A DNA stretch of 64,000 bases from JAWPMT01 sp965215825 (GTDB lineage: Bacteria > Bacteroidota > Bacteroidia > Cytophagales > Cyclobacteriaceae). Shown piece after piece: positions 16,552-24,044 of this stretch. Numbering within the stretch: position 1 is the stretch's first letter; each line of letters begins with the position of its first letter. The translations under genes and the position numbers were made by a program. The DNA lies in NCBI GenBank assembly GCA_965215825.1, contig CBDCEM010000003.1, positions 3,534,001 to 3,598,000 of the forward strand, written 5' to 3'. The notes under the pieces are model-generated. The model was not told the DNA's origin, did no database searches, and was given only the letters and a program-made list of their open reading frames with translations.

Positions 16552-19044
16552 CTAGTTGGAGGGTTTGTTATCTCCTATTGACAACAAGTTGACAAATAGA
16601 CGGTAAGCACCGGGCACACCAGCCGGCAATTCCCTGAACCAGGAGTACCCTGAATAGATATAATGTCCTTTACCGTATTTGGCCACCAGTAATCCACCAT
16701 CTTTTGGGGTTTCTCCCTCATCATTCGAACTTAGAATAGGTGTAAATTCTTCTGACCACTGATTGGGGAAATAAAGTCCTCTTTCCTGAACCCACCCTTC
16801 AAAATCTTTAGGGGTGATCTTGTTGGGTTTGTTCAATACCTTGTGATCCGGAGCTAACAACCTGACTTCTGCTTCTTCCACCGTCACCCGATCGCGACTA
16901 AGTGTAAGGTCGTAAGGTGCTACGCGTTGAGTAACCATCCTGCGGTTTGTATTGTATTGAACCAACATGGTACCACCATTCTCGACATACTTAAAAAGTT
17001 CTTCATTTTTGTATGAAAGCCATCCCACAGTATTGAATGCTCTGATACCAAGAATAATTGCATCATATTGACCCAAATTAGCCAGTGTCACATCTTCTTT
17101 TTCAAGTTCATCGACTTCATACCCGATTTGACGCAAGTTATCTGCAACAACATCACCCGCTCCGGCTATATATCCTAAACGGTCTCCTGTTTTCTTCAGA
17201 TCCAACTTTACAAGCTTCACTCTGGAGTCCGGAAATCTGGTCCGGGTAGGAAAGTGGTCGTATTCAATAATACTGATTCCCTTGCTCCAGCTTGAGCCAT
17301 CGTCCAAAGTCACTTTGGCGGAAACAAAATCCACATTCGCTTTTTTGGGAGGAGTAATATTAAACGTAAATACCCGCTCCTCTCCTTTTATCGAAAGGTC
17401 AAAATCATGAGATTCGGGTGTGGACGACCACCCTTTTGGTAAGTTCAGATCCAATTGACCGCTGGTATTGACTTTGCCTGAAGTGACGGTTACGGCGATT
17501 GATCGACTTTGATTGTCTCCGAAGACCAACACATCGCTTTCCATATTTACCATTACCGGGGGAGTGATGGCGATAGGCCGATAGGTCTCTCCCGCCACTG
17601 GGTCATTTCTCTTAAATACAATGGGTGAGACAAACTCCAGGAATTGATCTTCCAGTTGAATAAGAAAAGTCGCATTCATTGAAGACGGATTCTCTGGTAA
17701 GCCAATCATCTTTTCATCATTCACGGTATACATACCAAGAGAAGAGGCCTCACGCAACCAATAAGGTTGTGAAAGCGGCATATCATCCGGAATTTTCAAT
17801 GTCATGTCGTGGTTGAAGCGTTGATTTTCTTCAAGCGGCACGTTGAAATCCCATGTTTGATCCCATGGTGTCAATCGCACTTCCTTCAGTCGATACTGAC
17901 TACCTACGCGAGCGATACCCTCTAATCGCAGTTTGATAGAATCCCCGGCAACATAAGCATAGTCGTCTGCTACTATTTCGAAGTACATACCAGAAATGGC
18001 AGCGATAGCTTGATCGATCTCTTTTAGTTTGATTCCTTTCCAAAACTGATCTGGCAATCTGGAAAGGGATCTTTTCGCCCTACTAAGAGCCATTAATGTT
18101 TCGACAGGATCTTGTGGATCATAATTATCCTCAGCCATCTTAAGGTATTCAGCTACTTCCTCAGACCCGTCTACTCTGGACCAGGTGGCGTCAATACTTC
18201 CGAAAACATCTTTTGTTTTTTCACCTTCCCACTGGAACAGGTATCCCAGACTCTCTCCTCTTCTTCCGGTGCTACCAAAACCTTGACTTTTGTGCATACT
18301 ACGGCTCAAAGCAGATATCTCAGTATAGGATTGCCCTAAATTCGGATTGTACTTTCCTATATCCACGGAAATCATCCCGGTGGTATCCATTTTGTCAGGT
18401 CCGCCAAAAAACCAGACACTGGTGTTCCAGAATATTTTGGAAGGTTGCCAGGGTTCCAGATTATGCTCAGGAAAAGCATTTGGATCTCCCGCTAGTTTAA
18501 AAGCTTCTTTAGCCAAAATGGCTGATGTCAGGTGGTGGCCATGGCCTCCTCGGGTTTCTGTAAATCTTGTTACAATTACGTCAGGACGAAACTTCCTAAA
18601 TACGCGTACAAAATCTGAAAGCACTTTTTCTTTCTCCCAGATATTCAGGGTCTCAGCTGAATTCTTGGAATAGCCAAAGTCATTGGCTCTTGAAAAAAAT
18701 TGCTGCCCTCCGTCAGTCCTTCTGGCGGCCAAAAGTTCTTGTGTACGGATAATACCCAGCCCTTCTCTAATCTCAGGACCAATCAGATTCTGACCACCAT
18801 CACCCCTTGTGGCGGACAAATACGCCGTACGATAGAGTTCTTCGTTCGCGAAATAGGCGATCATACTGGTATTTTCATCATCGGGATGGGCGGCCACATA
18901 AAGCACTGTTCCAAGAACATTGAGCTTCTTGAGCATTTGCTTCACCTCACCAGCATGGTAAGTATCGGGGCGTTGGGCGATTACAGTATGAGTAGTAATC
19001 AGTACTAGAAAAAGTACTAATCCAGATAGTTTTTTCATGGTCAT
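16552..19044 (-). CDS. Secreted PIG-L (LmbE-like) family deacetylase, multidomain
   Basis: An 830-aa protein with a signal peptide (residues 1-23, ending VIAQ). The PIG-L/LmbE deacetylase domain carries AHPDDE at 52-57 and the HGHH motif at 168-171 as candidate zinc ligands and general base. A middle Ig-like NEW3-type region (about 490-580, LPKGWSSTPES) and a C-terminal ThuA/GATase-like domain follow (NLGQYDAIILGIRAFN, then FKYVENGGTMLVQYN). It probably removes N-acetyl groups from a glycan in the periplasm or outside the cell. It is first in an operon with the symporter and glycosylase genes. The substrate is unknown. Confidence 0.9.
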   Translation of the reverse strand: MTMKKLSGLVLFLVLITTHTVIAQRPDTYHAGEVKQMLKKLNVLGTVLYVAAHPDDENTSMIAYFANEELYRTAYLSATRGDGGQNLIGPEIREGLGIIRTQELLAARRTDGGQQFFSRANDFGYSKNSAETLNIWEKEKVLSDFVRVFRKFRPDVIVTRFTETRGGHGHHLTSAILAKEAFKLAGDPNAFPEHNLEPWQPSKIFWNTSVWFFGGPDKMDTTGMISVDIGKYNPNLGQSYTEISALSRSMHKSQGFGSTGRRGESLGYLFQWEGEKTKDVFGSIDATWSRVDGSEEVAEYLKMAEDNYDPQDPVETLMALSRAKRSLSRLPDQFWKGIKLKEIDQAIAAISGMYFEIVADDYAYVAGDSIKLRLEGIARVGSQYRLKEVRLTPWDQTWDFNVPLEENQRFNHDMTLKIPDDMPLSQPYWLREASSLGMYTVNDEKMIGLPENPSSMNATFLIQLEDQFLEFVSPIVFKRNDPVAGETYRPIAITPPVMVNMESDVLVFGDNQSRSIAVTVTSGKVNTSGQLDLNLPKGWSSTPESHDFDLSIKGEERVFTFNITPPKKANVDFVSAKVTLDDGSSWSKGISIIEYDHFPTRTRFPDSRVKLVKLDLKKTGDRLGYIAGAGDVVADNLRQIGYEVDELEKEDVTLANLGQYDAIILGIRAFNTVGWLSYKNEELFKYVENGGTMLVQYNTNRRMVTQRVAPYDLTLSRDRVTVEEAEVRLLAPDHKVLNKPNKITPKDFEGWVQERGLYFPNQWSEEFTPILSSNDEGETPKDGGLLVAKYGKGHYIYSGYSWFRELPAGVPGAYRLFVNLLSIGDNKPSN

Positions 19045-19215
19045 TTCGATCGATTATGCTATTGCAATCAAGCAGGGACTAACAGTCAAAGTTATGGCAA
19101 TAAAAAAATTCCAATGAAGAGACCGCAAGGTTTTATGTAAATGGACATCTAACCAGATGAACAATAACTCAGAATAAAGTAGAATGGGCACATGCCCACA
19201 AACAGAATTTCAGGT

Positions 19216-19659
19216 ATGAAAAGGACATTTTTAATCTTACTGATCAGTGTTTGTACACTGGGGGCGATGGCCCAACCTCATCAAGGTCAAAGAGGTAGAC
19301 ACGGAGAAGGTCATGATCGCGGGCACAAAAGAGAAAAAGGCATGGCCATGCTCAATCTGACAGATGCCCAAAAGGATCAAATGAAGCTCCTGAGAATTGA
19401 ACATGAAAAAGCGATAAAAAGTGATCAGCAAACGCTGAAGCTAAAAATGGTAGAGTTGAGTAATCTTGTCGCCAATGACGACCCAAATCAAAAGAATGTC
19501 AATCAGCTTACGGATGATATAGGCGGATTGCAAACCGCCCTTCTTAAAGCTCAGATCAACCATCGAATAGAAATAAGGTCACTTCTCGACGATGAACAAA
19601 AATTGAAGTTTGACAAAATGAAAATAGGTAGAGGACCCGGAGGTAAAAGAGGCAGGTAA
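19216..19659 (+). CDS. Spy/CnrX-like periplasmic protein, His-rich
   Basis: A 147-aa exported protein from ATG 19216; an upstream in-frame ATG at 19192 would spoil the signal peptide. The signal peptide spans residues 1-20 (MKRTFLILLISVCTLGAMAQ). A His/Gly/Arg-rich segment follows (about 21-42), then an all-helical domain with LTXXQ-type motifs (LNLTDAQKDQM and LLDDEQKLKF). This matches the Spy/CpxP/CnrX class of periplasmic stress or metal sensors. It lies 65 nt upstream of an ECF sigma gene whose operon also ends in a related protein. The His-rich head hints at metal binding, but no metal can be named. Confidence 0.78.
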   Translation: MKRTFLILLISVCTLGAMAQPHQGQRGRHGEGHDRGHKREKGMAMLNLTDAQKDQMKLLRIEHEKAIKSDQQTLKLKMVELSNLVANDDPNQKNVNQLTDDIGGLQTALLKAQINHRIEIRSLLDDEQKLKFDKMKIGRGPGGKRGR

Positions 19660-19724
19660 GTAGTTTGATTCTCGGGGTTCCAGAGATGGTGCCCCGAATC
19701 TTTCTCCTTTTATTTATAACTTAA

Positions 19725-20324
19725 ATGTTTTTAATGGCTTTTGCGAATGCAACATCAATTCAACTGCCTGGGGTGATCGATAAGCAAGAAACCCACACCA
19801 TTGCACCGGACTTTGGAACGCTTGTCGACCAATATCAGGGACTTGTCTATAATACCTGTCTCGGCTTTCTTAAACATGCCGAAGATGCGGAAGACATGGC
19901 CCAGGAAGTATTCATTGAGGTATTTCGTTCAATTAAAAAATTTCGTGGTGAAGCCAATCTTAAAACATGGTTGTACAGGATCGCGGTAAACAAATGTTTG
20001 GAATCCATTCGAAAAAGCAACCGACAGAAGAGAAAAGGAGATACACTGAGTATCTCAAATGAGATGGATGTTGGTAACGAACGATTTTACCATCCCGGTG
20101 TTGTTTTGGAACAAAAAGAACGAAGCGCCATTTTATTTGATGCCATCGGACAACTCGCCGAACATCAACAAGCCGCCTTTACCTTGCACAAAGTTGAAGG
20201 CCTGAGTTATGAGGAGATTGCCAAAATATTAGAGAAAAGTGTTGCTTCGGTAGAATCACTGATGCACCGGGCAAAAAGTAATTTGAAGAAACTATTAAAA
20301 GCGTATTATGATGCCTCTGAATGA
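19725..20324 (+). CDS. RNA polymerase ECF sigma-70 factor
   Basis: A 199-aa sigma factor. Region 2 (about residues 35-95) includes YQGLVYNTCLGFLKHAEDAEDMAQEVFIEV and LKTWLYRIAVNKCLE. Region 4 (about 140-195) includes LAEHQQAAFTLHKVEGLSYEEIAKIL and SVESLMHRAKSNLKKL. Start ATG 19725, with ATG 19734 as an alternative. The 3' end overlaps the following small membrane protein by 17 nt, as expected for a sigma/anti-sigma pair. Flanking Spy/CnrX-like genes suggest it answers an envelope or metal signal. Confidence 0.92.
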   Translation: MFLMAFANATSIQLPGVIDKQETHTIAPDFGTLVDQYQGLVYNTCLGFLKHAEDAEDMAQEVFIEVFRSIKKFRGEANLKTWLYRIAVNKCLESIRKSNRQKRKGDTLSISNEMDVGNERFYHPGVVLEQKERSAILFDAIGQLAEHQQAAFTLHKVEGLSYEEIAKILEKSVASVESLMHRAKSNLKKLLKAYYDASE

Positions 20325-20604
20325 AGAAATCGAAAATACTCTGAACAGTCTGGAAGGGTTAAGATCCGCTCAACCTGGTCCCGATTTCAAGTCAAAGGTC
20401 ATGGCTCGATGGGAAGAAAACCCTAAAGTCGACCAGTGGCTTCTGTATTTAAAATACGGAATTGCCGCAATGATCTTGATGGCCATGGTCAATATCCTCA
20501 CCATCCTCAATAAAGAAACCACAACCAATACCGATGATTTTACGGCACAGGTGGTTGAACAATACCTGGATTCTTCTGATATATATGAAAGTAGCTATGA
20601 GTAA
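20308..20604 (+). CDS. Small single-pass membrane protein, putative anti-sigma factor
   Basis: 98 aa. A cytoplasmic N-terminal segment of about 45 residues (LRSAQPGPDFKSKVMARWEENP is the most conserved-looking part) is followed by one helix (about 48-67, LKYGIAAMILMAMVNILTIL) and a short acidic periplasmic tail. It overlaps the sigma gene by 17 nt and the next gene by 8 nt (ATGAGTAA). Position and topology fit a minimal anti-sigma factor like CnrY; there is no zinc-anti-sigma motif. ATG 20308 and ATG 20311 are both possible starts. Confidence 0.7.
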   Translation: MMPLNEEIENTLNSLEGLRSAQPGPDFKSKVMARWEENPKVDQWLLYLKYGIAAMILMAMVNILTILNKETTTNTDDFTAQVVEQYLDSSDIYESSYE

Positions 20605-21082
20605 GCAAACAAAAACTCTGACAATCCTGACCGTTGCCATGCTATTGCTTAATATGGTATTACTGGGAATTATATTCGTTGACGGTGATGATCATCGGCA
20701 TGGTGAACGTGCCAAAAAGCACCGTGGCTCCAGAGAACATTTTGAACAGAGAATGTCTAAGCGACTAGGATTGAATGAACAACAAAAAGAGGCCTACGAG
20801 AAATTACATACATCTCACAAAAAAGAATTTTGGGAGATCAGCAAAGCCATCTTTGATGTAAAGAAAAAAATCGGTGAATCTCTTGCCGATGAACAAGAAA
20901 CTGAGGCGCGGGAGTTATTGACGGTGTTGGACAGCTTGCATCAGGTACGTGAGCAAAAATATTTTGACCATACGCAGGCAATTTTCAAAGTCTTTGCTCC
21001 GGAGCAGCGTCAGAAATTTCTGGAAACTCTGAATAAGGTGGGCAATGAACACCGGAAGTCGAGAAGGAGGCGTAGGGATTGA
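20597..21082 (+). CDS. Membrane-anchored Spy/CnrX-like periplasmic sensor
   Basis: 161 aa from ATG 20597, which overlaps the stop of the upstream gene (ATGAGTAA); ATG 20585 is an alternative. One N-terminal helix (about 9-28, TILTVAMLLLNMVLLGIIFV) acts as an uncleaved anchor. A His-containing linker (DGDDHRHGERAKKHRG) and a long all-helical domain follow, with LGLNEQQKEAYEKL and FAPEQRQKFLETL motifs. The C-terminus is strongly basic. Its architecture matches CnrX/NccX-type sensors that gate an anti-sigma factor. I infer that it transmits a periplasmic signal to the preceding small protein and hence to the sigma factor. Confidence 0.8.
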   Translation: MSKQTKTLTILTVAMLLLNMVLLGIIFVDGDDHRHGERAKKHRGSREHFEQRMSKRLGLNEQQKEAYEKLHTSHKKEFWEISKAIFDVKKKIGESLADEQETEARELLTVLDSLHQVREQKYFDHTQAIFKVFAPEQRQKFLETLNKVGNEHRKSRRRRRD

Positions 21083-21642
21083 AGGTTCAGGTGTCATCCT
21101 GAGGATTCGCTGAATGTAAATGAACTTGTAGGAAGACGACCCACCGCATCACCAGACCTGCCTTGATCGACAGGCAAACAGTCGCAACGGGCCAGCAAGG
21201 TAGTGCTCCAACTGTTAGCCTGCACTCCATTTTGTCATCTTGAGTGAGGGTAGTGCCCCATTTGTCCTCCTGAGCGAGTCGAAGGGTAGACAACTACAGA
21301 ATTCGAGAATAAGCCTGCGGCGATCTTATCGACGGGAGTTACGTCTGCTGTTGTTTCCCATCGTTGAAGACTGCCGCATCAAATGAGAATAATTAATACA
21401 TTTTCATGACCAATATTGACTCGCAGTGACGATGGGATTTATCAACAGAAACTTACGTGAAAATGACGGAAACGACGAAAGGAAAATCTGGCTACGGAAG
21501 GATGCACAACCCGGCTGCCCCGCTCAGGGCAGGGCTAAGTCGAAATGCCTGTGTGTAGGGCGCACCTTATTTCCATCAACTCTTAGCCATCTATCATAAG
21601 GTGTCGTCTTCAAGCTGCTCAGATTGACATTAAGGACAGTAT
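21083..21642. repeat. Gene-free spacer with REP-like repeats
   Basis: No gene is supported in these 560 bp. It contains one full 30-bp unit (21263-21292; TGTC..CCTGAGC..GTCGAAGGGTAGACA) and two partial or decayed relatives (21092-21116, GTCATCCTGAGG; 21234-21253, GTCATCTTGAGTGAGG). The full unit matches 50672-50701 at 26 of 30 positions. The rest appears unstructured. Confidence 0.6.
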
Positions 21643-21698
21643 AACTTAAAATTAAGTTTAAAAACTTATAAATAAGTTGTATAACTTAAAATTAAGTT
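21643..21698. promoter_or_regulatory. Three phased BlaI/MecI-type operators
   Basis: Three 16-bp palindromes start exactly 20 bp apart: 21643-21658 and 21683-21698 (both AACTTAAAATTAAGTT) and 21663-21678 (AACTTATAAATAAGTT). They lie just upstream of the BlaI-like gene. The second covers the candidate -33 TTG (21677-21679), and the third fills the spacer before the candidate -7 box. This is a strong case for autorepression. Confidence 0.85.
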
Positions 21699-21707
21699 CT
21701 AAGATTG
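21677..21707 (+). promoter_or_regulatory. Candidate promoter of the blaI-blaR1 operon
   Basis: TTG at 21677-21679 and TAAGATTG at 21700-21707 (one mismatch to the Bacteroidota -7 box TAnnTTTG) are separated by 20 bp. Predicted transcription starts near 21714, about 21 nt before ATG 21735. Confidence 0.5.
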
Positions 21708-21734
21708 CATTGCTGATCAAAACATGTGAAAGTA

Positions 21735-22109
21735 ATGACGACACTCACGAAAGCGGAAGAGAAGATCATGAAGATCCTCTGGGGTATCAAAGAAGGTTTT
21801 ATCAAGGATATTATCGATGAATACCCCGACCCTAAACCTCCGTACAATTCGGTATCAACCATTGTGCGCGTACTGGTACAAAAGGAGATTGTAGGATTCA
21901 AAGCTTATGGAAAATCTCATCAATACCACCCTTTGGTCAGCAAGGAAGAATACAGTAAGGGACAATTGTCCCGACTGGTTACGGATTATTACAACAACTC
22001 GCTGAAGCAGGTAGTTAACTTTTTCTCTGAAAGTAAAAAACTGGACCAGGAAGAGTTGGACGAAGTGATGAAGATGCTGGCAGACCTAAAATCCCAGAAA
22101 AATGATTGA
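21735..22109 (+). CDS. BlaI/MecI/CopY family repressor
   Basis: Winged-helix repressor of 124 aa from ATG 21735; GTG 21726 would add three residues. The N-terminal domain (LTKAEEKIMKILWGIKEGFIKDII, then YNSVSTIVRVLVQKEIVGFKAYGKSHQYHPL) is diagnostic. The C-terminal helices provide the dimer interface. In this family, proteolysis triggered by the partner M56 membrane protease releases DNA. The stop overlaps the BlaR1-like gene by 8 nt, and three tandem palindromic operators precede the gene, so an autoregulated blaI-blaR1 circuit is likely. Confidence 0.94.
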   Translation: MTTLTKAEEKIMKILWGIKEGFIKDIIDEYPDPKPPYNSVSTIVRVLVQKEIVGFKAYGKSHQYHPLVSKEEYSKGQLSRLVTDYYNNSLKQVVNFFSESKKLDQEELDEVMKMLADLKSQKND

Positions 22110-23784
22110 ATTAACAGTCTATTTGGTGGAATGTAGTCTTTTGCTAGGCTTGTTATACAGCATCTATTGGGTGCTCCTGCGTAAAGGTCGACTGTTTACA
22201 CTCAATCGTTTTTACCTGCTTACGATATTCACCGGCTCCTTTCTGATCCCATTGATCGATATCGACCTGGCTACAAAGAAGTATACTTATATAGAAGCTC
22301 CCGTAACAACATTGAGCGATGCCCGAACAACCTATTATGAGAAAATGGACGAGTGGATGGTGGCATCGGCATCCTCCAAAAGGGTTGCTGATAATTCATA
22401 CTACGGACAGGGAAAGACCTCCTGGTTGTTAGTAGGTCTTATCAGTATCTATCTAACAGGAATGACACTTACGCTCATTCGTATGGGCTGGATCTACTTT
22501 ACACTCATGACGCTCAAAAGGAAAGGTTCGCTCGAGGAGCGAGGCGGTCTGACAATTGTGAAGCTGGATCAATCAATGGCGCCTTTTTCCTTCATGAAAT
22601 ATGTATTTGTTTCAAAAGAACAGACAGAAGAAGATGCTTTTCAACACATTCTGGATCATGAGCAAACACATATCCGGGAACGGCATTCGATAGACTTAAT
22701 GATTGTACAATTTTTGGCTGCCTTGCAATGGTTCAATCCTGCTGCCTGGTGGCTGATCAAATCTCTAAAAACTACACATGAATACATAGCAGACCAACAA
22801 ATGATTTCTAAGGGTTATTCCGTGGTTGAGTATCAAGCTTTGCTTTTGCAGCAGTTGATCAGCAACAACTCCTATGGGTTGGTACACAATTTCAATTTAT
22901 CATTTATTAAAAACAGAATAGCCATGATGAAAATTCAAAAAATAGGCTGGACAAGCAAGACGCAAATGGCTTTAGCGACTACCTTAAGTATGTTAATCGC
23001 ATTTATCACTATACAGTGTAATGCCAAACTAGATGAACAAACCCTGGACGTAAATGAAGACCCTCTAGTCGAATTCACCCCGGCGGTTCGTCCTGACGAC
23101 CATGCCAGCACTGACAAATTCGGTCATGATGAATTTGAGTTGCTAATCGTAAATGATCAGCTCATTTACCAGGACGAAGTGATCGAAGTTTCAGACCTTG
23201 AAAACCTGATACATGAAGCACGTTTGAAGGAATTTCCTACTATTCTACTGAACATTGATGCCAACCAAAAAATGAGGTTCGTTATAGATGTGCAGTACGA
23301 ACTTAGAAGGATTGATCGTCGCAAAATCTTGTATGGAGGTCGATCTGAAAATGGTAGTTTCTCTGGCATTCCTATGTTACTACCCCCACATCCAACGGAA
23401 CTCAAGGTGGGTGTAAAACCTTTCCCGAAAATTGAGGAAATGGAGACTCGTGGAGAGATTGTGGTGGAAAGACTGGACTTCTCAAATGGAAAAGGTATTG
23501 ACATACAGCAGCAAGTGTATGACTTTATTACCCCTAACATTGAGCAAAAATTACCTTACGTTGTAAGTGCCAAAGCGACCGATGAGATGACGTTTCAGAA
23601 GTACTTTGAGAACCTGTCCTACATCAATCACGGGTTCAATCAGTATTATCAGGAACGTGCAGATGAACTTTATGAAGATGTCGACTTTCTTAGATTGGAC
23701 TTGAAAAACCCTGAAGACAAGGCAAAGTACAACGCCATTAGAAAGGGGGCTCCCCGGGCCATTTCAATAGCGGAGCGGGATTAA
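22102..23784 (+). CDS. M56 family (BlaR1-like) membrane metallopeptidase
   Basis: 560 aa. Helices lie near residues 4-26, 38-55, 107-130 and 289-304. The zinc protease motif HEQTH is at 186-190, with a candidate third ligand Glu in TTHEYIADQ near 227. Beyond the last helix is a periplasmic region of about 255 residues without the penicillin-binding SxxK-type sensor of true BlaR1. It contains repeated charged segments (VNDQLIYQDEVIEVSDLENLI, then FRNL-like stretches). The signal sensed is therefore probably not a beta-lactam. It is translationally coupled to the BlaI gene, which is its expected substrate. Confidence 0.9.
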   Translation: MIELTVYLVECSLLLGLLYSIYWVLLRKGRLFTLNRFYLLTIFTGSFLIPLIDIDLATKKYTYIEAPVTTLSDARTTYYEKMDEWMVASASSKRVADNSYYGQGKTSWLLVGLISIYLTGMTLTLIRMGWIYFTLMTLKRKGSLEERGGLTIVKLDQSMAPFSFMKYVFVSKEQTEEDAFQHILDHEQTHIRERHSIDLMIVQFLAALQWFNPAAWWLIKSLKTTHEYIADQQMISKGYSVVEYQALLLQQLISNNSYGLVHNFNLSFIKNRIAMMKIQKIGWTSKTQMALATTLSMLIAFITIQCNAKLDEQTLDVNEDPLVEFTPAVRPDDHASTDKFGHDEFELLIVNDQLIYQDEVIEVSDLENLIHEARLKEFPTILLNIDANQKMRFVIDVQYELRRIDRRKILYGGRSENGSFSGIPMLLPPHPTELKVGVKPFPKIEEMETRGEIVVERLDFSNGKGIDIQQQVYDFITPNIEQKLPYVVSAKATDEMTFQKYFENLSYINHGFNQYYQERADELYEDVDFLRLDLKNPEDKAKYNAIRKGAPRAISIAERD

Positions 23785-24044
23785 AACCTCTGGCACGCGT
23801 TTACTCAATGCTCGTTTGATAACGATTCGAGATTTAATCTCAGGCCAAAAATTAGATTTGTATTCAATTAGGTTTCATCCCCGATTTTAACACAGACAAA
23901 GGCTTAGCTCATAGAGGTACACGTCTGCGCGACCCGGATCCAATCGCCAACCAGTGTCGATTTCTACGGCCCTGTCTGCTGACAAGGCGGCTCCACCAGA
24001 TGGAGATCAATTGTATTTAAGACCGATAAATCAGAAAATAAACT

